NCBI GenBank assembly: GCA_947311495.1
Contig: CAMZLG010000008.1
Location: forward strand, 1 to 42,148
Length of the DNA: 42,148 nucleotides
Direction of reading: 5' to 3'
DNA from: an uncultured Zetaproteobacteria bacterium
GTDB taxonomy: Bacteria > Pseudomonadota > Zetaproteobacteria > Mariprofundales > Mariprofundaceae
The stretch's first letter is position 1. Every line of letters starts with the position of its first letter. A program made the position numbers and the translations under genes. The notes beneath the pieces were generated by a model that searched no databases, was not told where the DNA came from, and saw only the letters and a list, made by a program, of their open reading frames with translations. Shown piece after piece: positions 8,079 to 16,116 of the stretch.

Positions 8079-9923
8079 TTAGGGGTGTGCGGTTTTATTT
8101 CGCTGTTGTTGCAAGAATAAAGCATGAGCACGTTGTTGATTCTGCTTCGCCATTTCAAAATCAGGCGCAATAAGAATAGCACGTAGAAATGCTTGTTCAG
8201 CTTCGTTAAAATGTCCAGACATCATATGTGCTGCACCCAACATATTAAGTGCAGGTGGATTGTAGGGGTAAAAAGTTTCAAATTCCCGAAAATATTTTGC
8301 GCTTTCAGCATACTTTTTTTGTTTGTATGTGACTTGACCCAAACCAAACACAGCACGAAAGTTTTCTTTATCCCAGCCGTATGCCTTTTGATAAAAATCT
8401 GCTTCATATGTGGGGTAACGCATGTATGTCATGGCTTGCCCAGCATACCACTCAGATATCACCCAGCGTATGGGCCAAATGCTAAGTATAAGTATGGTGA
8501 TGAGTGTGACAGTTGCTAAGGGTTTCGCAGGTAAGTGCCAAACATGTTGGTTTGTATCTCCTTTTGTGTTGAGATAACCCCACCAGCTACCGCCAAGCAA
8601 GGCGAAAACAAACATGCTTGCAGGGTTGAAGAACACATGGTTAAACATGGCATCAAAAATAGCTGCTGATACAGCCGTTAAACCTGATAATACAAAACCA
8701 TCAAGCTTGTGCCAAAGGTGACGGGCTAGCCTCCACCAGAAGAGCAAGAGTAGCCCCATGAAAATGAGCATGGCGGGAATACCATTTTGTGAAGCGATTT
8801 GTAGTACGACATTATGAGGGTTGGTGGTAAATGTTTTTGTGCTACTTAATGCATCTCGGAAGTCGGGATAGCGGTTACTGTAACTTGGGTAAACCCAAGC
8901 GAAGTTGCCTGTGCCTTGACCCAGTAATGGTGCATCTAAAGTCATGGCAGTTGTGGACGCAAAAATATTTGTTCTTGCACCCAGCAATGGGGATAACTCA
9001 ACCCACATATCTACCAATGGAGGCTGCAATACTTGGGGTGTAAGCACTTTTTTTCCTTTGCCTGATGCTGCTTGTCCTGCCGTTGCGGAGACACGAGCAA
9101 GATCGCGATAATGGTAAGGCAAAGCATTATAGGTTAACCATGCTGCAATCAGTGTGCTGAATATAAGAATCAATGGTAAAGGATTTGATAGGCTTGTTTT
9201 TAACCATGTTTGTCTATGCTTTATGATGAAAAAAATTAGGAAAACACTGCCCACAAATAAGCCGCCAAGCGCACCACGCGAACTAGCAACCAATAAAATA
9301 GCAATAATTGTGGTGATTGAGAACCAGTTGAGCACTCGAAGAATAGGGTTCTTCACAGCAATCAAAACCCACATGAGGAAAGGCAACAGCATAATCAATA
9401 CATCACCCGTAAAGTTAATATGTCCTATGGGTGAGAAGAGTACAGCGATGTTGTAATTGGGTTTGCCGTAATCCAAAATATAACTTTCCCAATAGCGCAG
9501 AGAAAAGACAAACGACCCAATGGACACACTCCAAATAAGCATGGTTTGCCATTTGGTTTCATGTTTGATTGCCCAAGCAGATGTGACAAAGATAACAGCG
9601 CAAAAGAACCAAAAGGCGAAACGAATTATGCCTTCTGTCATATTGGGTCCAATAAAAATGCCAATGGCGAGAATGGTTAAATAGGTTAGTAAAAGAAGAA
9701 AAGGTAGTGTTGGGTTTGTAATGTCTAAAGGACCCTTTCGCTTAAACCAAAGCCAAAATGCTGCAAGCCCCATCCATAAAGCACAGGCTGAAAGTATCGC
9801 CCATTTGGGCTCCTCATTGGGTGCAATAAAGGGGAAAATACGCAAGTTTATCATCCACGGAAATGTAAATAGTGGGGCGATAAGCACTAGCCAAGGTGAA
9901 TTGAAGAAGCTTTTGTTTATCAT
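8079..9923 (-). CDS. O-antigen ligase/polymerase-like membrane protein with C-terminal TPRs
   Basis: A 614-residue protein: roughly twelve membrane helices (residues 1-470), then a soluble C-terminal tail of about 130 residues containing TPR-like repeats (AVFGLGQVTYKQKKYAESAKYF, then ALNMLGAAHMMSGHFNEAEQAFLRAI). The conserved loop has LLGQGTGNFAWVYPSY and TTNPHNVVLQIASQNG, the Wzy_C/PglL-type glycan-transferring signature. Architecture and size recall PglL/PilO oligosaccharyltransferases and Wzy-TPR proteins, which move lipid-linked glycans to protein or lipid acceptors in the periplasm. Pilin glycosylation would suit the pilus-type ATPase in this window but is only a guess. All neighbours run on the same strand. 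Confidence 0.75.
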   Translation of the reverse strand: MINKSFFNSPWLVLIAPLFTFPWMINLRIFPFIAPNEEPKWAILSACALWMGLAAFWLWFKRKGPLDITNPTLPFLLLLTYLTILAIGIFIGPNMTEGIIRFAFWFFCAVIFVTSAWAIKHETKWQTMLIWSVSIGSFVFSLRYWESYILDYGKPNYNIAVLFSPIGHINFTGDVLIMLLPFLMWVLIAVKNPILRVLNWFSITTIIAILLVASSRGALGGLFVGSVFLIFFIIKHRQTWLKTSLSNPLPLILIFSTLIAAWLTYNALPYHYRDLARVSATAGQAASGKGKKVLTPQVLQPPLVDMWVELSPLLGARTNIFASTTAMTLDAPLLGQGTGNFAWVYPSYSNRYPDFRDALSSTKTFTTNPHNVVLQIASQNGIPAMLIFMGLLLLFWWRLARHLWHKLDGFVLSGLTAVSAAIFDAMFNHVFFNPASMFVFALLGGSWWGYLNTKGDTNQHVWHLPAKPLATVTLITILILSIWPIRWVISEWYAGQAMTYMRYPTYEADFYQKAYGWDKENFRAVFGLGQVTYKQKKYAESAKYFREFETFYPYNPPALNMLGAAHMMSGHFNEAEQAFLRAILIAPDFEMAKQNQQRAHALFLQQQRNKTAHP

Positions 9924-9937
9924 TTTATTTGAGTATT

Positions 9938-11056
9938 TTATATCTCTAAAAGCATAACATCAAGACCGCCATGTTTAAGTTTGAGGCGTTTTTTAATGTT
10001 AAGCTTTAAGGCTTTTTCATGCTCTGCATCAGGGCAAATGATAATGGTCTTCCATGTTTCATCATCTGAAAATTGCGCGCGTATCATGTTGCCAAGGTCA
10101 ACCCAAAGTGACAAAACTTTAGCTTGTTCACCAATGCGCTGACCGTAAGGCGGGTTAAGCATAAGCACACCGCCCTGTTCGGCTTCAGGTTTGATTAAAT
10201 CGTGAACATCCTTTTTTTCAACATGAATATTTGCCTCAATATGAGCGCGTTTAGCATTGTCCAAACATGCTTGAAGCGCACCTTCATGGTTATCCGATGC
10301 AAATATATTAAGCTTAGCATCCTTTTGCATGGCAGCGCATTTCGCCAAAACCTTTTGAAAGGGTTTATCTTTATAGGAAGGGTAGTGCAAACATGCAAAA
10401 TCATGGTTTATATTGGGTGCAATGTTTTGTCCCATCAATGCGGCTTCAATGGCAAGCGTTCCAGAACCGCACATGGGTACTAAAAGTGTTTGCTCTGGTG
10501 ACCACCCCGACCATTGTACCATAGCTGCTGCAATGGTTTCACGTAGAGGCGCTTTTGCAGCGTTTAGACGGTAACCTCGCCTGTCCAAACGTTCGCCCGA
10601 TGTATCTAAACTTAAAACACCACGGTTATTATCCAAACGAATGTGAAGTGTTTGCGGCTGCTGTTGATTGCCTGTACCAAGTTTGGGTAAAAGCTTTTGG
10701 ATGTATGTCTTGGCAAAAGCAGCGATGTCATCAGAATGGTTAAGACGAGAGCGATGGCTATGTACTTCAATATCAAGTGCAGTGTTTTCATCAAAAAACA
10801 AATGCCAAGCCACTTTTTTCAGGTCATAACCCAGACCATCCAAGGTCATGCTACGAAAGGTGCGTAGTCGAATCAATACACGGGTAATGGTTCTCGCTCT
10901 CAGATTAACGCGATAGAGCAGTTCTAAAGTGCCTGAAAACGCAACGCCGCCGTATTCAATATTGATGTCATGTGCCGAGAGTGATTGAAGTTCGTGAGCA
11001 GCTATACGCTCCAAACCTGGTACAACCACTGCATAAAATTTATGTTGTTTTGCCAT
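9938..11056 (-). CDS. THUMP-domain class I 23S rRNA methyltransferase (RlmL N-domain/YpsC-like)
   Basis: A 372-residue SAM-dependent RNA methyltransferase. Residues about 1-165 form a ferredoxin-like plus THUMP region (KFYAVVVPGLERIAAHEL at the start). Residues about 167-372 are a Rossmann methyltransferase with PMCGSGTLAIEA near residue 194 (SAM loop) and LNPPYGQR near 305 (the NPPY motif of N2-guanine methyltransferases). The length matches stand-alone YpsC/RlmL-type enzymes rather than the fused RlmKL, so it probably makes m2G in 23S rRNA; the exact position cannot be assigned. It ends 14 bases before the Wzy-like gene and starts about 20 bases after the YihY gene. Confidence 0.87.
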   Translation of the reverse strand: MAKQHKFYAVVVPGLERIAAHELQSLSAHDINIEYGGVAFSGTLELLYRVNLRARTITRVLIRLRTFRSMTLDGLGYDLKKVAWHLFFDENTALDIEVHSHRSRLNHSDDIAAFAKTYIQKLLPKLGTGNQQQPQTLHIRLDNNRGVLSLDTSGERLDRRGYRLNAAKAPLRETIAAAMVQWSGWSPEQTLLVPMCGSGTLAIEAALMGQNIAPNINHDFACLHYPSYKDKPFQKVLAKCAAMQKDAKLNIFASDNHEGALQACLDNAKRAHIEANIHVEKKDVHDLIKPEAEQGGVLMLNPPYGQRIGEQAKVLSLWVDLGNMIRAQFSDDETWKTIIICPDAEHEKALKLNIKKRLKLKHGGLDVMLLEI

Positions 11057-11077
11057 AGGCTCGAAGTGTAGTTGAAG

Positions 11078-11872
11078 CTAAGTCGATTGTCCTTGTTTTT
11101 GCAATACATAATGAAGGGATGCGCCCCAAAGCACAACAACCCAAGAGATAAGTATCCAAAGCATAAAGATGGGAAGCGTTGCCAATGCACCATATAATTT
11201 TTCATACATGGCATACTTGGTGATATAAAGGGTAAACCCCCATTTGCTGGTTTCAAACAATAAACCTGCCGCTAATCCAGCCATTGCAGCATATTTTAGT
11301 TTTACATGTGTATTAGGTACAAAAAAGTAGAGCAAGAAAAGTGCAGTCGAAGAAATCAGAAAGGGTAATAAGCTTGAAGCAAATGAGGTCTGTTGCACAA
11401 CATCATGCAGGTAAGGAAGTGAAATCATCCAAGTTGTTAAGGTGATGGAAAGCATAATGAGAAGAGGGGCTGCAAGCCAAAGTGTGATATGTGCTGGTAT
11501 GCGTAAGATGAGTTTCCGAGGTGTTTGAACATGCCAGATATGATTGAATGCCCGCTCTACACCCAAAGATAACCAAAGCGCAGATAAGAAAATAAGTGCC
11601 ATGCTAAGATATGAAAAAGATTGAATCTTTTTGCTTGTTTGCAACAAATAAGTTTCAATTTGTTCGCGGCTGGTGGGTAAAAGCTGGGTGAGGAGTTGCT
11701 CACGAACTTGGTCAAACATATTTGAAAACATGTCGGTTTGCAGGGATATAAAAAAGAGAAGCATAGTCACAGGAACAACAGATAATAGTGTGCTGTAACT
11801 TAATGAGGCTGCAAACTGCATACCTTGTCTACGTTTGTAATGTGTGCTGGATAGTTGAATAAGCTTAAACAT
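11078..11872 (-). CDS. YihY/BrkB-family inner membrane protein
   Basis: A 264-residue membrane protein with six hydrophobic segments. Hallmarks of the YihY/virulence factor BrkB family are the early RRQGMQFAASLSYSTLLSVVPV stretch (the aLaYyt..s.vPl pattern), a central WLSLGVERAFNHIWHVQTPRK region, and the late TSKWGFTLYITKYAMYEKLYGALATLPI segment. The family was once called RNase BN, but that activity belongs to a different protein; its real function, possibly transport or lipid-related, is unsettled. Length is slightly short for the family but complete at both ends. Confidence 0.9.
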   Translation of the reverse strand: MFKLIQLSSTHYKRRQGMQFAASLSYSTLLSVVPVTMLLFFISLQTDMFSNMFDQVREQLLTQLLPTSREQIETYLLQTSKKIQSFSYLSMALIFLSALWLSLGVERAFNHIWHVQTPRKLILRIPAHITLWLAAPLLIMLSITLTTWMISLPYLHDVVQQTSFASSLLPFLISSTALFLLYFFVPNTHVKLKYAAMAGLAAGLLFETSKWGFTLYITKYAMYEKLYGALATLPIFMLWILISWVVVLWGASLHYVLQKQGQST

Positions 11873-11896
11873 AAAAGCTATGCTACACTTGCTTTT

Positions 11897-12565
11897 TTAG
11901 GAGCAAATAGCGTAAATACGAATGGCTTCCCTTTTACCTTTGAACAAGGCGCGTTCAACAAATGCATAATTCTTTTTAGCTTCATCATCGTGTAGGGTAT
12001 CGATAAAGTTTTGAGTCATCAATGCTTTGAATGGTTCTGCGATACCACACAACCTTGCTGCGGTGTTCACTGTATCACCAATGACGGTAAACTCACGCCT
12101 TGAGTGGTCACCCAATAAACCAAATAGAACAGAACCATCATTAAGCCCGAAACCAACGTGGCAAGGTAGGTAAGCCTTGTTACCATCAAGTTTTTTTAGC
12201 ACTTTGAGTAAGTGTTGCACGCATTGAAATGCGCGCAGGCTTCGGTCTTCGCCTGAGAAACATGCCAAAAGTCCATCCCCTAAGAATTTATTCACACTGC
12301 CACCAAACTGGGCGATATACTTGCTCTGTAAAGCAAGGCTTGCATTGATAGTTTCATAGACTTTATGGGGGTTATACTGCTCACTTAAAGCGGTAAATCC
12401 ACGCATATCACTAAACAATATGGTCATGTCTTGTTCAAATGCGAGGTCTTGTGGGAGGTCGCCAACATAGTTATTGACCATATCCATGGTTTCTTTAGGT
12501 AAGAAGCTATTGAAGGCTGTTGGGTGAACACTATGATTGTCTAATATGGGCTGATTATTTTTCAT
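11897..12565 (-). CDS. Stand-alone class III adenylate cyclase catalytic domain
   Basis: About 222 residues from the ATG at 12565; the track start at 12583 is a TTG with no clear ribosome binding site. Apart from a 45-residue N-terminal stretch the protein is one class III cyclase domain. ILFSDMRGFT holds the first metal-binding Asp, NKFLGDGLLACFS holds the purine-specifying Lys and second metal Asp, and IGDTVNTAARL holds the second specificity residue and transition-state Asn/Arg. Lys plus Asp at the specificity positions favours ATP and cAMP over GTP. No membrane, HAMP or sensor domain is present, so it is probably cytosolic and needs another protein or ion for regulation. Confidence 0.85.
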   Translation of the reverse strand: MKNNQPILDNHSVHPTAFNSFLPKETMDMVNNYVGDLPQDLAFEQDMTILFSDMRGFTALSEQYNPHKVYETINASLALQSKYIAQFGGSVNKFLGDGLLACFSGEDRSLRAFQCVQHLLKVLKKLDGNKAYLPCHVGFGLNDGSVLFGLLGDHSRREFTVIGDTVNTAARLCGIAEPFKALMTQNFIDTLHDDEAKKNYAFVERALFKGKREAIRIYAICS

Positions 12566-12609
12566 CTTACATGATGTAAGCAAATTTCAAGCCAGGTGAG
12601 GTAAAACCC

Positions 12610-12637
12610 TTGATACTCTGTATCTAAGCGTTAAAGT
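12610..12637 (+). promoter_or_regulatory. Candidate sigma70 promoter for tRNA-Ser
   Basis: TTGATA (12610-12615) and TAAAGT (12632-12637) are separated by 16 bases and lie about 25 bases before the mature tRNA 5' end, a reasonable position for a tRNA promoter. Match to consensus is moderate, so this is a prediction from spacing and context. Confidence 0.4.
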
Positions 12638-12662
12638 GCCGCCAGTTTCGATTTTAGAGCTT

Positions 12663-12750
12663 GGAGAGATGTCAGAGTGGCCGAATGAGCACGCTTGGAA
12701 AGCGTGTGTACAGCAATGTACCGAGGGTTCGAATCCCTCTCTCTCCGCCA
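12663..12750 (+). tRNA. tRNA-Ser (anticodon GGA)
   Basis: An 88-base class II tRNA with the 3' CCA encoded. The acceptor stem GGAGAGA pairs with TCTCTCC before GCCA. The anticodon stem CACGC/GCGTG encloses the loop TTGGAAA, giving anticodon GGA, which reads UCC/UCU serine codons. A long variable arm (GTACAGCAATGTAC) and a GGTTCGAATCC T arm fit serine tRNA. The 4.5S RNA follows about 55 bases downstream on the same strand, a neighbourhood seen in many proteobacteria. Confidence 0.97.
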
Positions 12751-12804
12751 TCTTTGATGACAAGCTCGTCACAGTTTTTATGCTTTTAAAGCATGATACC
12801 GATT

Positions 12805-12915
12805 GTCACTTGGGTCGGGCCTTGCACGGAAAGTCTTTGTGAACCCCGTCAGGTCCGGAAGGAAGCAGCGGCAGCAAGGTTCTTTTGCGTTGCAAACCAG
12901 TCCGGCTCAAGTGGC
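12805..12915 (+). ncRNA. ffs: 4.5S signal recognition particle RNA
   Basis: The core GTCAGGTCCGGAAGGAAGCA is the near-invariant Ffh-binding (domain IV) sequence of small bacterial SRP RNA. Its ends pair: GTCACTTGGGTCGG at 12805 and CCGGCTCAAGTGGC ending at 12915 form a 14-pair closing stem with G-U wobbles, which sets the boundaries at about 111 nt. The RNA binds Ffh and directs co-translational targeting to the membrane via FtsY. It is convergent with the SPOR gene, whose stop is six bases beyond its 3' end. Exact termini may differ by a few bases. Confidence 0.95.
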
Positions 12916-12920
12916 ATCTT

Positions 12921-13478
12921 TTATTTTTCAGTAACGATAAAACCTTGAATATTACTTTTGCGCTGCAAATATTTTTGCAAGCTTGCGGCAGCCGTTTTGC
13001 CAATAACAGGGCCTACCCAAACAGCATGTTTATCCCCTTTACGTTTGATGATGGCGTAATGATATTTCGTTTTCATCTTTTCTAGCATCAGTCGCGCAAG
13101 TTTAGCTTGGCTGAAAGCGCCAACCTGCACAAAGTAGTTTCCTTGCCCAAGTACAATTTTATTGATATTGGTTTCGCTTTTGGTTGCTTTTTTTTGATGT
13201 GAAGGTGTTTTTTGTTGAAGCGTAGGCGCTTGTTTTTTAGGTGAGTTTTGTTGTTTGGATATATCGGGTGTTTGTGGTAAAGCAGGGCGATCTATAGTTT
13301 GTACTCTTTGATTGGTTGAAGTTTGGGCATCGGATATGCTGTTTTGTGTGGTTGAACTCAGAAAAGACCAAGACACAATAAGTAAAACAATACACGCTGT
13401 AGTAATAGCTAAAATACCAGCCAGTTTGAGCTCAAGTTTTTGAGCATTATACGTTGAAAACCAAGTGCGCAAGTGCAT
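12921..13478 (-). CDS. SPOR-domain inner membrane protein
   Basis: A 185-residue bitopic protein. One membrane helix lies at about residues 20-42 (LAGILAITTACIVLLIVSW). A low-complexity Gln/Lys/Pro/Thr-rich linker (about 50-105) would span the periplasm, followed by a C-terminal SPOR domain (about 110-185) with YFVQVGAFSQAKLARLMLEKM and AVWVGPVIGKTAA. SPOR domains bind denuded glycan strands at the division septum; the layout is that of FtsN/DedD-like proteins. The gene directly follows a receiver-only regulator on the same strand (adjacent stop and start), close to an M23 peptidase, supporting a cell-wall role. Confidence 0.87.
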   Translation of the reverse strand: MHLRTWFSTYNAQKLELKLAGILAITTACIVLLIVSWSFLSSTTQNSISDAQTSTNQRVQTIDRPALPQTPDISKQQNSPKKQAPTLQQKTPSHQKKATKSETNINKIVLGQGNYFVQVGAFSQAKLARLMLEKMKTKYHYAIIKRKGDKHAVWVGPVIGKTAAASLQKYLQRKSNIQGFIVTEK

Positions 13479-13877
13479 TTAAGTTTTCTTTTTCAAGACT
13501 TCGACAATCTTAATGCAAAAATCGTTGTATCGAAACGGCTTGTTAAGGATGTTTAGCTTGATGTCGGGAAATCTCTGAATCAAATCGTTGGGGTAACCTG
13601 TAACAAATATGACGCGATGCACAAGATCTGGGTTTACATGCAGTATACTATTGAATATTTCATCGCCAGTAAGTTTAGGTAATCGCACATCCAATAGAAT
13701 AACATGATATTGTTCACCATGGGCGCTAAGTTCAAACACGCCTTGAATAGGGTCGTTAAAAGCTTTGACTTCACAATCAATATTTTTATCAGCGAAAAAA
13801 CGTTTGATAAAAGCAACAATGATACTTTGCACTGAATCTTCATCGTCAATGGTTAATATCTTAATCGTGTTTGCCAT
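13479..13877 (-). CDS. Single-domain response regulator (CheY-like receiver)
   Basis: A 132-residue stand-alone receiver domain: ILTIDDEDS near the start gives the acidic metal-binding pair, LLDVRLP places the phospho-accepting Asp at residue 63, FVTGYP gives the switch Thr, and LNKPFR gives the conserved Lys. There is no output domain, so it acts by protein contact or as a phosphorelay intermediate. Its kinase is not adjacent. The SPOR gene starts right at its end, which suggests co-expression, but the CheA cluster at 21-26 kb is also a possible partner. Confidence 0.9.
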   Translation of the reverse strand: MANTIKILTIDDEDSVQSIIVAFIKRFFADKNIDCEVKAFNDPIQGVFELSAHGEQYHVILLDVRLPKLTGDEIFNSILHVNPDLVHRVIFVTGYPNDLIQRFPDIKLNILNKPFRYNDFCIKIVEVLKKKT

Positions 13878-13963
13878 GATAAAAGCTCTACCCCTTCCAC
13901 CTTAAAAATATGAACTAGCGTATGATGTGCATATTTGCCAAATAAGGCAAGAAAACTAAGGTG

Positions 13964-14782
13964 CTAGTTTTTTATGGTTAACATGGTTCTAGGGTCAACT
14001 TTATTGCCATTAAATTGCACGCCCCAATGAAGATGAGGGCCCGTGGAGCGACCCGTGCTGCCAACCTCAGCAAATATGTCGCCTTGTTGAACAATATCAC
14101 CTTGTTGAACCAGTGCTTTGCTAAGATGCGCATACACTGTGGTCATACCATTGCCATGCCCAATGGCGACCAAAGTCCCATTTAGAAACATATCTTCAAC
14201 CAGTAAAACTTTGCCTGCCAAGGGTGCTTTGACAGGTGTGCCTGTGGGCGCAGCAATATCAAGCCCAGAGTGCGGTGAGCGCGGTTTGTCATTGACATAA
14301 CGTTGGGCTGCAAAAGGCGTGCTAATGATGCCTTTGACTGGCATGATCATTTCTGGCCATGTATTTGTAATATTCACTTTTGTTTTATACGTTTTTTTGA
14401 TGGCAGCTTGGTCAGCACGAATGCGTTTGATGGCTTCAGCATCAAAAGAAGACATCTTTTTTGTAACAGTGATGTGTGAGATACGAAACTTGCCTTTTTG
14501 CACATCAATATTATCCGTTGCCTGAACAATAGATGCTGCATCCCCAGCCGACCATTGGACGGGGTAAGATGATGGTTTAATGTTGAGATGAATGCCAATC
14601 CAAGCGACATGTTTGCCATCCTTTTCAAATATAGGCCAGCTTTTGCCAAAGGCGCGTATATGAAGGTTGTTGCCGGCAATCGGTGCGGGAATGCGCAACA
14701 CATCACCCTGTGCTGCGGTGTAAGTGGTGGCATAACCCAAGCTTGGTGTAATAAAGAGGAGTAAGGTTAGTAAATGTTTCAT
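13964..14782 (-). CDS. M23-family (LytM) peptidoglycan endopeptidase
   Basis: A 272-residue exported protein. The N-terminal signal peptide (MKHLLTLLLFITPSLGYA) is probably cleaved after YA. A beta-rich N-terminal region precedes a C-terminal LytM domain (about 150-268). Zinc-binding residues are visible in HSGLDIA (His, Asp) and HLHWG (catalytic and zinc His), with GMTTVYAHLS between. These enzymes cut peptidoglycan cross-bridges in the periplasm; some LytM proteins are inactive activators, but all metal ligands seem present here. It overlaps the xseA stop by four bases, so it is translated from the same mRNA. Confidence 0.9.
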   Translation of the reverse strand: MKHLLTLLLFITPSLGYATTYTAAQGDVLRIPAPIAGNNLHIRAFGKSWPIFEKDGKHVAWIGIHLNIKPSSYPVQWSAGDAASIVQATDNIDVQKGKFRISHITVTKKMSSFDAEAIKRIRADQAAIKKTYKTKVNITNTWPEMIMPVKGIISTPFAAQRYVNDKPRSPHSGLDIAAPTGTPVKAPLAGKVLLVEDMFLNGTLVAIGHGNGMTTVYAHLSKALVQQGDIVQQGDIFAEVGSTGRSTGPHLHWGVQFNGNKVDPRTMLTIKN

Positions 14783-16116
14783 GGGTTCTCCGTGGTGCGT
14801 TTAACTTTGGTCTCGGCACTGCCATCATGAAAGTGCAACTGAAGTTTGTCACCTTGTTTTAATCCTTTTGCAGAAGAAACAATCGTACCATGCTCATTGG
14901 TGGTCATGGCATAACCGCGCCTAAGTACATGTTGTGGGTTCATGCCGTGCAGGTGTTCATAATGGTTGCTGCATGTTTCTTTTTTCTGTTGAATAAGCCG
15001 CTGATAGAACAAACGCAGGTGATATTGAGTGAACTCAAGTTGCCGTTGTCGTTTTGGTGTGGTGTTTTGTGCTGCAGATAATAAGCGTTGCTTCAGTTGA
15101 TAAAAGTGTTGCATATCTTGGCGCAAGCGATGGTTGGGCTCAAATTGTTGCAGCCGTTTCTTTAGGTCGCGAACCGTCAAATGACCTTGCTGCAAATGTT
15201 GGCGAACAGCATGTTTTAATTCATGATTTGACCGGTCTAGTGTCCAATGTTTACCATCTTTGTAACTTTGAAAGGCCTGATGTAAACGTTGTTGTAAACG
15301 CGTAATTTGTGGGCGCAAAGTGTCTTTGGCAGGGCAAACCAATTCTGCGGCATTGGATGGTGTGGCAGCGCGAATATCAGCCGCCAAATCGGCAAGTGTG
15401 GTATCAATTTCATGACCAATGCCTGCAATGATGGGAATATTTGCATCAACAATGGCATGCACAACCTTTTCATCATTAAAACACCATAAATCCTCAATGC
15501 TTCCGCCGCCACGCACAAGTAAAATCACATCAGGTTTATCTTTTAATTGATGCAAGCGGCTTATGGCTTGAGCTATACTTTGAGGTGCAGACTCACCCTG
15601 AACAACAGCTTGGGATAAGGTGATGTTTAACCAAGCAGGTCTGGTGTGGAACACCTTCTTCACATCTTCAAAAGCCGCAGCCGTTTGCGAGGTCACAATC
15701 CCGATATGTTGAGGTAGTTTGGGTATACTTTGTTTGCGACTTTCATCAAACCAACCGCTTGCGGCAAATGCCAATTTTCGTTTCTCAAATTCTTCTGCCA
15801 AACGACCTGCGCCAGCAGGCATGATGAGAGTGACAATAAGTTGATAGCTGCCTCTGGGTTCATACAAGCTTAAATGCCCAGAAAAAATATAAGCTTGCCC
15901 ATCTTTGGGGCGTATGTTTAAGCGTGCTGCAGCACTGCGCCAAACCACGGCTGAAATGGCAGCATGGCTATCTTTGATGGTGAAATAAATATGTCCCGAT
16001 GATGGGGTGGTTAACCGAGATATTTCGCCTGTGACTTCGATATTGGCAAAGCCTTGCTCTAGCACCTGCTTGATGCGGGCGGTAAGCTCTGTGACCGTAA
16101 GTGGTGTATTTGCCAT
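14779..16116 (-). CDS. xseA: Exodeoxyribonuclease VII large subunit
   Basis: The large subunit of exonuclease VII, which degrades single-stranded DNA from both ends together with XseB. I start at the ATG at 16116 (MANTPLTVTELT), which overlaps the upstream stop as ATGA and gives 445 residues, close to the usual 440-460; the track ORF would add 15 unconserved residues. The N-terminal OB fold (TGEISRL, GHIYFTIKD) is followed by the catalytic region with GIVTSQTAAAFEDV, LLVRGGGSIEDLW and GIGHEIDTTLADLAAD, then a long coiled-coil C-terminus. xseB is not in this window. The neighbours are envelope genes, which says little about its function. Confidence 0.97.
   Translation of the reverse strand: MANTPLTVTELTARIKQVLEQGFANIEVTGEISRLTTPSSGHIYFTIKDSHAAISAVVWRSAAARLNIRPKDGQAYIFSGHLSLYEPRGSYQLIVTLIMPAGAGRLAEEFEKRKLAFAASGWFDESRKQSIPKLPQHIGIVTSQTAAAFEDVKKVFHTRPAWLNITLSQAVVQGESAPQSIAQAISRLHQLKDKPDVILLVRGGGSIEDLWCFNDEKVVHAIVDANIPIIAGIGHEIDTTLADLAADIRAATPSNAAELVCPAKDTLRPQITRLQQRLHQAFQSYKDGKHWTLDRSNHELKHAVRQHLQQGHLTVRDLKKRLQQFEPNHRLRQDMQHFYQLKQRLLSAAQNTTPKRQRQLEFTQYHLRLFYQRLIQQKKETCSNHYEHLHGMNPQHVLRRGYAMTTNEHGTIVSSAKGLKQGDKLQLHFHDGSAETKVKRTTENP

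Noticed and set aside
12779-12795. ATGCTTTTAAAGCAT palindrome between tRNA-Ser and 4.5S RNA as a terminator
   Set aside because: It is AT-rich and weak and has no T run after it; it could be a chance palindrome or part of the ffs promoter region.
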